Of a stretch of 64,000 nt of DNA, positions 13,001-25,000 are shown piece after piece. A program made the translations under genes and the position numbers. The notes beneath the pieces are model-generated. The model was not told the origin of the DNA and did no database searches. It worked only from the letters and a program-made list of their open reading frames with translations. This stretch comes from Sanderia malayensis (Eukaryota > Cnidaria > Scyphozoa > Semaeostomeae > Pelagiidae): the NCBI GenBank assembly GCA_013076295.1, contig RQOL01000824.1, positions 3,162,001 to 3,226,000 on the forward strand. Direction: 5' to 3'. Within the stretch, counting starts at the first letter, position 1. Each line of letters opens with the position of its first letter.

Positions 13001-16000
13001 TTTTCAAAAACGGGGGTTCGATCATTACGATCATACCCCCGGAAATATTCCACAGCGTATTGCTTATCGTTGAGCACTCTGCTGGTATTTCCGGGGGTGA
13101 TGTAGTTTCATGGGTTTTGTTGTTTGTGATTTGCGTGGTTTCGTTTGCCGTGTTTCGCGCCTGGCGACAAATGTTCCACTGGCGTCGGCTTGGTTGGGAT
13201 AATCCGCGTCCGACGCAAGACGCGTAACATTTTCGCGCGAATCTCCGAGTTCATCCCGCAGTAAATGAGCGGGTTAAGGCTGCTGTTAACGAAGACGAGA
13301 AATGTCGCCCACATGTAGTAGATGTGGCGGCTCCGATTGTTCGTTATTATCACTTTTGGGCTAAACGATATCGCCCAAAAGGGCGCGTGCGTAACAACCA
13401 GTGCGGCGATGATAATTCCCAGTACGAATGCCTTGTCTTTTTCTTTTCGACGCTTTTGCTGAGCCGCTGTAATCTGAATAATAGTTGTCGCGATTTGTTC
13501 ATGAACGCGTGGCTCGTGGTCGTGTTGACTTTGCGTTCTTCTAAGCTCGACTGGCTTTGGTGCTAAATGAGACTCGTAGTTGGATGGTTGCTGATTTTGT
13601 TGTGCGTGTACGTGTACGTGTGTGTGTTGTTGGCTTGTCGTTTCTGGTTGTTGTTCCGACGGGAATGGCGAGAGAAGGCTTATTGATCTGCGTGGCGAAC
13701 AGCACATTTGCTCCCGTTTGTTTTCTGTTATTCCGAGCTCGAACGGCACTGATATCGATTTGGCCTGTTTAAACGAGCTATAGCCAGACAAAGGCTTGTT
13801 CAGGTTTAATTCTGGGAGCGGCGTTACCGTCTCTTCTGCGAGCGGCTGAGGAGGTTGATGGTGTGTGGTAGGAAGCGACTGCGGCGTTTGTTGCGTGGAC
13901 TGAACTTGAATTGCACTCTGCCGTCTTCTGTTGCTGATATCTTGACGCGTTTGCGGTTGCGGCGATTTCATGTCCAGCGGAGCGGCATCTAGCGCGCGCG
14001 GTGCGATGAGAATCCTGCGGCGTTTTTTTAACACGACGCCATAGATCGCGCAGTAGCATATGAATATCACTATTAAACATAGGGACAGGCCGACGGCGAG
14101 TATGTAGGAAAATGTGTGTAATGTGACAAGATTAAAGACGAAAAGAAGCGCAACTGCGATTGATAGCACACCCAAGAAAAGGAAGACTTTCATGTGCGTT
14201 TTCATGGACACTTGTCGTTCGTAGACGAACGGGCGGCAGACAGCGAAACATCGATCCAAACTAATAGTCGTAGCCAAGAGCAGGTCCAAACTACTGAACG
14301 TCACTGCAAGGATGATGCTCATGCTTTTCAATGTGCATGACTCGATCTGCACGGCTTGGAGTGAGTATTCCACGATGTGAATCGGAAGGGTCAAACAGCC
14401 GACCAGGACGTCAGTGAGACACAGGCTGGCTAGAAGGAAATTCGACGGGTTGTGTAGTGATGGTTTCGTCACGAGCGTGTGTAGTGACAGCGCGTTTCCA
14501 ACTGTTGCCGTTACGCTGAACACGAAACACAACACGATGAGACAGACAAGATTTGCCAATGTTTCCGTGCTTTGCTCGAAGCACGTCAAACGGTCCTTGC
14601 ATATCAGGCATCTTCCTATTGCTGCTTTTGTTGTAGCTGCCGCTGATGAAAATATTGTCGTGTTGCATACAGCGTTCATCGTGTTTTTCTGCTTGAATAC
14701 GTGTCTAGTTAAATGCGTATTCGTGTCTCATGTTCACCTCTACTTGAATATACCTGTTCTCTACCCACTGATTATTTCCAGTAGATTGTCACTTTTCTTT
14801 CAGTTTTCTTATTGCTTTTGCTTCTGTTTTGTTTTCTGCCTTCGGAAAGCTGTTTCTTTTGCCCAATCAACGCTTTCTTTTCTCCTCTCTTGAAGCTTCA
14901 ACCGCCAGCTTTATCAATCTTTCGACTCTTTATTTTTCGAGTTTTTTGAGTTAATTGTTTTTATGCACCATCACTCCATTATTAACACTCCTACGATCTC
15001 CTCAAAAACGTATATTTTACAACTGCATTTAGTTTTACAGCCTTATGATCTTCCTTAGCAGACCTTCGTACACCACACTTTATTTTGCTTTTTTCTGTTT
15101 TTTCAACCTTCGCATGATATTCCTTCCACTTAGCTAATATTTATTTTCTCACGTACCCCACCTTTCTGAATATGAACGTGCCCGTTATCTTCCCTTTTTC
15201 CACTCGTTGTTGAATTTTCTTTCTGACTTATCGATGTAGCGTCGATCTCGAATTTCCAACAAGCCGAGCTTTTTCAGTAACTTGTGCTGCGGCTTTCCTC
15301 TTCAGCTACATATAAATGAAAGCGCAGTTTCTATGATGAACCCACGAACAAGCGAAGTCCGTAGCCAACAGTGCCTGTTTTGATCATGTTTTGATCATCA
15401 AAATGTCTTGTATGCGCCAATCAGGAGGAACGGCGTGATGCACCTTGCTATTTGACACTATCAATTGCAGAGAAGTATCGTCAGCATGCGTGTTATTTTG
15501 CGCTACTTTGCATTATATCGCAGATGTATTGTTGCGTTTAATCTGAAACGCATATGTTCTTTCTGCGATTTTTTCTCACTAATTTCAATCACGTTGTTGT
15601 CAAATTATTTTCTGCGACAGATGTGACGATTTTCTTACAGGATCATAAAATTCGCATTTGCGTGGATTCTTATTTTCTCTTGTGTGAAAACACCGCACCA
15701 TCTATTTCATCTATTAAGTTATCTATTTGATTGGTTCCCGGAATGATCCTGGGGAGTCCTTGCTATCACTTGGTTCTGGTTGAAGAAGGAAAGAACAATG
15801 AAGCCTCGTAATGCAACGGAGTACATGAATTCAAAGCCAGGTGTTTCCAGGACGACCTGTTAGACCGGCTGCACGGAACAGTTGCAGAAGAGTAAGCACT
15901 GTTCCGCTTTCTTCTACCTTCGTTTGTTCCGCTTCCTCGGCTGTTCCATGAGGATTCTCTGTTTTGATTTTGAGATTCCATAATCCTTTGATTAAACGCC

Positions 16001-19000
16001 CCCCTTCTTTTAAACAAACAGGTGAAGTTTGGTGTGGGGCCGTTAGTCAATGAAGTGGCTTGGGGCCCCTGTTTTTTTTTGCAAATCAAGTTTACAGGCC
16101 GAGATTGCCCTGAACTGCATGAATTGTTTAAAACCTTGTACAGTTTTAAACAACATTATGACTAACATCAACAAAACAATTATTAAGATATAAATTCAGG
16201 TTAAATAGAAGAACTCTTGCGCCCACTTTAATGATATTGTGAATCTTTTTAAGAAACGCTTATGTCCCCAAAAAAATTGTTTGGGGGCCCTTATTTTTGT
16301 GCTTAAAGGTAACGCACACCGTGCGTTACGTCACTGTCTTGTGCGAGCAGCAAATTTCGTTTCGTAACACATTAATGTCGGTATCTTGAATTTCTTGCTT
16401 TGAAATGTAAGGTTCCTTTGAACTTGGTGGAAATTTTACATAACCCGAATTAGATTTTAAATTTTTATCCAAGCCTTGAGATGTCTGCCGGCTTTTAAAT
16501 CCCCTGGAGCTCGATCGCCTCTTCACAATCCCTTTGGTAATGCTATTGCTTCTAAATGTTGTCCTAATGAAAATAATTTCTTACAGATTAATCAGTCCTT
16601 TTTCGACTTCAGGATGCGCCACCAAAGAGGCCCCAAGTTGCTCCCACTCTTCGGCCCCCGCAACATTTATCAGGCAAGCCATATGTGATCGTTATATATT
16701 GTGCTCTGTTGCAGCAAAATAAATTCAAAAGCATTTATGGTGAAAACGTTATACCCCTTCCCACAATCGCTCATGGCTTAATCAACCCATGTGTTCCATA
16801 ATCAACCCATGTCCTCCATAATCAACCCATGTGTTCCATAATCAACCCATGTGCTCCATAATCAACCCATGTCCTCCATAATCAACCCATGTGCTCCATA
16901 ATCAACCCATGTGCTCCATAATCAACCCATGTGCTCCATAATCAACCCATGTGCTCCATAATCAACCCATGTGCTCCATAGTCAACCTATGTGCTCCATA
17001 ATCAACCCATGTGCTCCATAATCAACCCATGTCCTCCATAATCAACCTATGTGCTCCATAATCAACCCATGTGCTCCATAATCAACCCATGTGCTCCATA
17101 ATCAACCCATGTGCTCCATAATCAACCCATGTCCTCCATAATCAACCCATGTGTTCCATAATCAACCCATGTGCTCCATAATCAACCCATGTGCTCCATA
17201 ATCAACCCATGTCCTCCATAATCAACCCATGTGTTCCATAATCAACCCATGTGCTCCATAATCAACCCATGTCCTCCATAATCAACCCATGTGCTCCATA
17301 ATCAACCCATGTGCTCCATAATCAACCTATGTGTTCCATAATCAACCGATGTGCTCCATAATCAACCCATGTGCTCCATAATCAACCCATGTCCTCCATA
17401 ATCAACCTATGTGCTCCATAATCAACCCATGTGTTCCATAATCAACCTATGTGTTCCATAATCAACCCATGTGTTCCATAATCAACCCATGTCCTCCATA
17501 ATCAACCCATGTGCTCCATAATCAACCCATGTCCTCCATAATCAACCCATGTGCTCCATAATCAACCCATGTGCTCCATAATCAACCCATGTGCTCCATA
17601 GTCAACCTATGTGCTCCATAATCAACCCATGTGCTCCATAATCAACCCATGTGCTCCATAATCAACCCATGTGCTCCATAATCAACCCATGTGCTCCATA
17701 ATCAACCCATGTCCTCCATAATCAACCCATGTGTTCCATAATCAACCCATGTGCTCCATAATCAACCCATGTGCTCCATAATCAACCCATGTGCTCCATA
17801 GTCAACCTATGTGCTCCATAATCAACCCATGTGCTCCATAATCAACCCATGTGCTCCATAGTCAACCTATGTGCTCCATAATCAACCCATGTGTTCCATA
17901 ATCAACCCATGTGCTCCATAGTCAACCTATGTGCTCCATAATCAACCCATGTGCTCCATAATCAACCCATGTGCTCCATAATCAACCCATGTGCTCCATA
18001 ATCAACCCATGTGCTCCATAATCAACCCATGTGCTCCGTAATCAACCCATGTGCTCCATAGTCAACCTATGTGCTCCATAATCAACCCATGTGCTCCATA
18101 ATCAACCCATGTCCTCCATAATCAACCTATGTGCTCCATAATCAACCCATGTGCTCCATAATCAACCCATGTCCTCCATAATCAACCCATGTCCTCCATA
18201 ATCAACCCATGTGCTCCATAATCAACCCATGTGCTCCATAATCAACCCATGTGCTCCATAATCAACCCATGTGCTCCATAATCAACCCATGTCCTCCATA
18301 ATCAACCTATGTGCTCCATAATCAACCCATGTGCTCCATTTTGGCACAAATTTTTCATTTCGTTTTACATTTTTCAATGAGTGAATTTCGTTCCTTTTTT
18401 AGCCCAAATTGAAAGCAACAAGATGCAGCGAAACAACTCGTTGGAATCCCCCGTCCTTCCACCAATCACAACGGCAATAACAACAACAAATGTCGTCAGA
18501 AATTCTCCCTTACCCAGAGATTCCCCCGCTTCTGTTGGAAACATCACTCGGACACCAGAGCCTGGAGTAAGTTTGTCTTTAAACTGTTTCTTCTCATGTT
18601 CAATGAGATCTCGTTACGTTGAAATTTTTTTTGAACGTTCATGGAGTATACATAAAGAATTAAGTTTAAGAAAAATCATTGCCAAATCATCTTAAAATAA
18701 AACTAAGCCTAAATTACATAAATATTGGTTAAAAATAGAAAAAAATAAAAAATGTATTGGCTATAGAGAATATCAAATAAAAAATAGAATAAAAAGAATA
18801 TATTGGTTAAAATTGTTGGAGTATCTAACCTAAATGTTAAAAGATAAAAATGTTAGGCAAGCCAAACCAACGAAATTACAACGAAGTTACGTTGAAAATA
18901 GCGAAAGAGCTTCATTTATAGATAACGATGAGTATGCCTCAAATCAAATTTGTGTACAGAGACTGTGGGAGCTGCGGAGGAGGAAAAGCCGCAGCGGTTT

Positions 19001-22000
19001 TAGTTTGCTAATTTTCGGTAGTTCTCTGCAGTTTGTGCTTGAAATTAACTAGGAGCAAGCCGAAAATCGCGATTACTTTCACACCTCCCCCTCTCAATTT
19101 ATTTCATTTTGTTGCACATTTCCCAAATATCACACAATCTTCAGCAAGCTGAGAATTTCTGAATAAAAATTTGTGCCAAATGAGAGCATATTTCATCAGC
19201 TGTTCACTGATCACTTCTAAACTGTTTAGATTTTATAACACGATGCAAAGTGCAATTGTTATGTACTGGGTGTTATGAATGTCCATTTTTAACTTCATAG
19301 GTCATAGTTGATGATCCAGAAGATCGGCCTATTCATTCTTTGAAAAGGTATCTTGCTTGATTATTCGATCGATATCGATTGTTTTAGATTGATTTTGATT
19401 GGTATCGATTGATATTGATTGATCTCGATTGCTCAATTTGTAGATTGTTGATTAATCACTAACTAGTTTTTATTTGATTTGATTCACAGCACAACTCAAG
19501 TTGAACAAGAAGCCGATGCAGCACAGGGTACCGAGGAATCTAGACTTATCTCTTGATTATCTTTAGGCTATTGTTTAATGTTGCCTTCGTGAAGTAGGAG
19601 AGAAAGATAGGAGAGAAAGGAGCACCTTCGGGCTCCCTGCTTGTAACCATTGCTTGTAGCTCTCTTCCACCCAATCGAGGCTACATTCGAAATTTCCTTT
19701 TGCCCGTCAAACTTTCTGTCCGATTGAACGCAAATTTTGAATTTTTCCTTATTTCTTTATTTTTCTTTCGCTCTTTCCTTTTTCTCTTTCTTCACAATGG
19801 CAAGCCAAAAATAACTTTGAAAACTTTCTTACTCATACTCAATCCATACATGTGTATAGAGTTTTTCATCCTAAGCCCCATATTTTTCTCATATTCTCAC
19901 ATTTAGTGATTCAATCCCCTGCATTTTGCTGCGCCTTATTCATCAATTATTTATTTTCTTCCTCTGTCATTGTGAAATTCTTTTTCTTTTTTATTTCAGT
20001 TCTCAATGGTCCTGATGAAAGTGAGTTTTCAAACTTTGTCAGATTGTCTTAATCCCCCTCTGCATATGATTTTCTCTGTTTTCTTTCGTCTTTTTCATGC
20101 TTGCCAATATTTGCTTCAATTCATTTTACGACAACACGACTGTGAGCACGCGCGGAACCACTTTACAAGACTTTATACCCGGATCTGGGAAACCGAAAAA
20201 CAGAAAGAACTTACATTGCTAAAAGCGAATTAGAAGCGAATTAGACTGCGAATTAGAAAGCCGTTTCCATAATCATTTGCGATCAAATTTTGCAATAAAT
20301 GTGTGTCACATACATTATCCGGATTTCCTTGCACGAAAATTCTCTTTCTACTAGCTATTATTTGTCTCTGTATAATATAGCACTCTAAGCTTGAACAGGG
20401 AACTCTAGGGCAGGGCATTGCATTTGCAGTAAAAATAAGTAACTATCAAAGAACTTTTGGGACTATAATTTCGTCAAAAGCGGTCCAAAATAGGGAATTT
20501 TAGGAACAAAGCCTTGATGTAGGTTCCATATAAAAAAGCGTCTAATCCAAGACACTCTTACGAACGAGAAGATAAATAGATCCAGCTTTCTTATATTGTT
20601 GCTTTTGTTGCAACAAATCTCATTGCTTAATATCATATTATATATGATAATATTGAGCAATGAGATAATATGATTTTGAATACCATTAGCTCAAATCAAC
20701 TGCAGTATAAATTTATTGACATATCAAAGTGACCACGAAATCTACTGTAAAAGCTCTATTAAGCCCCCTTTCTAATCAAGTAAGCCCCCTCTCTATTGAG
20801 CCCCCTTTCTAATAAAGTAAGCCCCCTTTCTATTGAGCCCCCTTTCTAATAAAGTAAGCCCCCTTTCTATTGAGCCCCCTTTCTAATAAAGTAAGCCCCC
20901 TCTCTATTGAGCCCCCTTTCTAATAAAGTAAGCCCCCTCTCTATTGAGCCCCCTTTCTAATAAAGTAAGCCCCCTTTCTATTGAGCCCCCTTTCTAATCA
21001 AGTAAGCCCCCTCTCTATTGAGCCCCCTCCCCTTTCTAATAAAGTAAACCTCCTTTCTATTAAGCAACATATTTTGTTTTTGAAATTGCCGACCATGACG
21101 AGATTTTAATTGATTAAACAATAGATACTCATATATTTTATTTTGCTTTTGTTATACACAAACATTTCTCTGAAGTCCATTTGAGAATTTTATTCAGCCC
21201 CTCTGTAATAATCCCCTCTCTGGAACTAGCAAGCCCCGGGGTTCAATAGTGCTTTTACGGTACTCAAAATTGAAGAGAAGATCAAGGTGGGAGGGATTGA
21301 ATCCACTGTTTAAAATCCATACATTGATTATTTTTTTAGCAGGTCCCGCAGAACTGAGTGCCAAGGACGAGGCGGAAGCTGGTCCTGTTATCGATGTCTA
21401 TGGAATGAAACTGGTAACTTCTTTCTGGCATAATAGCCCCTTTTATTGGTAATTGGTGTCTGGGGGGGGGGGCTGTTTTTACATGAGAAGAAAATGTTGA
21501 TTGCCAATATGTTTGTATTTGGCTGTTCAATGATTCAGTGGCTGTTATAGTAAGATTAGTTTATCATTTCATGAAAAAGAGTATTTGTAAATGAATACAA
21601 CGTTTCGAGAGATACTTCTCTCATGATCGTGAATATACTTTTGTTTGTCTGTTCAGTGATGGTCATAATAAGAATAGAAGTTTATTGTGTCATGAAAATA
21701 AAGTGTTTATGAGTGCGAAGTTTTGAGAGATACTTCTCTCATCTTTGGGAACTGTTAATTGTTAACTGTGGTAAAGCAGGTGCACTTTTATTTCTCGTTT
21801 CGCTTGCCCATGGTGTTTAGGGTATTGCGAGGGAGGTGTTAATTAGCTTGAGGTGTAGATTAGCTTCTGGTCTACAGTAACGTGTGAAAAGATGTGAACC
21901 TGTTGCAGTAACAGCTTGCATACGAGAACCTGTGAATTTCGCATCTAATCTATTCTTTGAATACAATATTGCATCAAATGACTGAATCTCCTTGTCGTGG

Positions 22001-25000
22001 ATATTTTCGAGTTTGACTATTCGTTCATTATAAGAATGGTTTTTTTTCTTTTTTTTCTTTTTATATTTAAAATCCCGACAACTCAAACCTTAATGGGACT
22101 GATGAAAATGATTCTAGTTAGTTAACAAATGCTCGAGTTATGGAGGGTTGTTGGAAAGTACTAGCAAAGCTTTCTAGGGGGAATGCAAATTGGTTCCAGT
22201 TATCCAAGGTTCGAGCTATCGGGGGCTTGAGTTATCGGGGGTTCGAGTTATAGGGATTTGACTGCATCTCTCGAAACGTTGCACATACAGCCACTGCTGT
22301 TCATGACATGATAAACCACTTCAATGATGACCTTCATTGAGCAGATAATCTCGAACATCTTCAAGAACGAGCAGGAGTATATTCATAATTGGGACGTTCT
22401 GTTTAAACATACATTCACACCCCTGTTTCGCTAGCTTTCCACACGATCCAGTCAGTAATGACGGACACCATTATGTGTGAAATAGTTTAACCCCTGATGC
22501 CATGAATTACCTATAGTTTATGCAGCAGTAACCATCACCTTTCGGGGGGTAATGTCATTTTATTGTTGGCTTCTTTTTCTCACTTCAGGTCCAACTGGCG
22601 TATTCAAAATCTTGGTCACACCGACAAGAAGCCGTTGAAGTAGTTTACAAAGAACTCGCCGACCAAAACCCGCAGCTGACTTTTGAAAGTGAGCCTAAGA
22701 CGATTGTCAGGGCAACAGCGTTGCTGTTGAAAAGGATGCTTCTGGATAAGGTGTTAACGGTAGGGTCATAAAGCTACTTCTACCACGTATACTTCTCTAC
22801 CTGTTACTGTACCACTATTGCATCGCACCTCCATTGAATAGCTTGTGATTTTACCACTTATTTTCCAGATCTTTAATGATGCTTTGAAAATAGAGAAATA
22901 TTTGCTAACCGACTATTTACACCTTAAGAAGTAAGTTACAGCTTTGTGTTAGATTCAATATTTATTACTTCGTTAAATCATAGTCAATAGAAAAGTTCTT
23001 TTCTATTGACTATGATATTCTCTATTGACTATGGTTAAATCTGTTCACAACAAGCCCTTACCTGTTATATTGCTATTGAACTCCTTTCTATTCGACAGGC
23101 TTGGCAAGTCGGAGTATTCTTTCATCATTGATAAGGTTCTGGACAGTTTCTTTGCTACAATAGAATAATGATACTTTAGTTTTCGCTTTTGATCTGTGCC
23201 CTTTGGCTTGTGCCTTTTGAACTGCGCACTTTGAACTGCGCGCTTTGACCTGTACCCTTTGACCTCTTGCCCTTCCTGCTTTGTGTCTCTTGGACTTTGT
23301 TATACGCCCTTGTCTTCTGAACTATGGCCTTTAGTTTATGCCCTATTGCCTTCTTCAATATACGATTGCATTGTTTTATTCTATAGACACTTCCTTCACT
23401 TTTGACGAGATTAGGAGATATGGTAAGCACAGAAATGTTTTTATCGAATCATTTTTATGCATGTTGAAACGATGTTAAATGGATGGAACATTGCTGCATT
23501 GTTTTGTGTTACAGGCAGCAAGAACTAAGGATCTTGCCATTAATTTCATACTGGAAATTGCTGTTTTGAAGGAGGTTAAGGTGTGAAGTGACTTACCAAA
23601 TTAACTTGTACACAGAACATTGCTAATAGTGTATAGTTCATAGTTCATAGTTCAAGTTTCATAGCTCATAGTTCAAAGTTCAAAGCTCAAAGTTCAAAGT
23701 TCATAGCTGATAGCTCATGATTTCCTTTTCATAGTTCATTGTCCATGGTTCATAGTTAATAATTAAGTTTCAAGGTGTAGAGTTTACAATTCACAGTATA
23801 TATCCATACTACGAATATCTTTATCTCTTCACTTTCCTTTCAGGCTCTTGGAGTTATTCCTGAAATGACCGTGCAGCCAATAAAGAGCAAAGGACAGGTA
23901 GTTACTACTCATAACCCAGCTCACTTAATAATCCCCCAATAATCCTCATACCAGTTAGAAATGTGTTAATGGCGTTTAACAATGCTTTGCAATACTTCTT
24001 AATTTCAGGCTCCTTGGAGATTGTTTAAGGGTCGCCTTGAATTAATACTAAAGCTGTTAGAACCATTGGATGTTGATAAGCATGGGTAAATGATGAATTA
24101 TCTCTTTGTCTTTTTTCATTGTACAAACGTGTCCCGTGTTTTTTGTACGAATGTGTCCCATATTGTTTTATCCTTTATATAACGTGCCCTGAATTTTTTA
24201 CTCGTCCCTTTTCTTCGTCAGATCGTTCACTACTGACGGAGTTATGAAGGTAAGTTGAGTTGTTCTCTGCTGGTAGTAACTATGCATTGAAACTATATTT
24301 TCATTCTATTTTATCGTTATTGTTTGCATAAGCCCAGCATCACATTTATAATAATTGTTCTAATTTCCATTAACATAAAAGTGAATAGAATAAAATAGCA
24401 TGAAAAAGGGAATATTAACATTGGCATTAGTATACTATTATACCAAGGGTTCATGTTTGGGATTTTCATTCTGTTACATTCTGTTGCTTGCCAAAACTTC
24501 TTGCAAGCTTATAAACCAAAATGAAAAGTCTATTAAAAGCAAGTTGGAAGCTCAATTGGGAAACTACTGTTGGTTATCATCCAGGTCCTTAAATGATAAC
24601 AGATAGTTTAACGTCTGAACAAGTCAACTTGTCAAATATTAGTCATTATTACTCTAATTAAACATTGTCTAAAACTTCAGTCACCTTTTTCAGATCGTTC
24701 TAAAGGGCCTGGATCACAGTCACAAAGATGTTCGTGAAGTGGCTATAGAAATCTTATTCGTTATGTATAAGAAGGTGAGAGGATGAAGTGTATGTAAATC
24801 CAAGCAAAAATATTATGATATATGTACGCCACACAATATGTGTGTATAAAAATGCATATATATAACTTCTTGTAGAAGTTCCTTCCGCACCATGTTATCC
24901 ATATACTATTCTATTTGAAACAAAATGCTTATAGCTCTCCAGGTGTCAACCTTTTCAGATATCTCATTCTTAGAAGGCCACTGTTTTTCTGAGCCGAAAA

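Larger units (their letters stand above)
10560..20020 (+). other. CEP104: CEP104 exons 8-17: linker, coiled coil and Pro/Thr-rich region
   Basis: The exons are 10560-10691, 11300-11360, 11933-11988, 12558-12641, 12878-12949, 16613-16673, 18403-18566, 19301-19347, 19490-19527 and 20000-20020. Exons 9-12 encode a charged heptad-like helix ([50 protein letters not shown]). Exons 13-16 encode a low-complexity segment rich in Pro, Thr and Ser. Exon 13 ends at a GC donor (CAG|GCAAGC). Exon 17 is only 21 nt. These linker exons are less conserved than the domains, so the smallest ones are less certain. Confidence 0.8.

Noticed and set aside
15766..16089. 107-residue minus-strand frame in CEP104 intron 12
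   Set aside because: It has no recognisable motif or family resemblance and a low-complexity Ser/Arg/Asn composition; it is probably chance.
16781..18340. CRISPR-like array
   Set aside because: The 20-bp units are directly adjacent with no unique spacers, and the host is an animal; it is a minisatellite.
23136..23170. CEP104 ending at the TAA about 30 bases after exon 21
   Set aside because: The TOG domain would be cut in the middle, and downstream exons continue the family alignment in frame through the zinc fingers.
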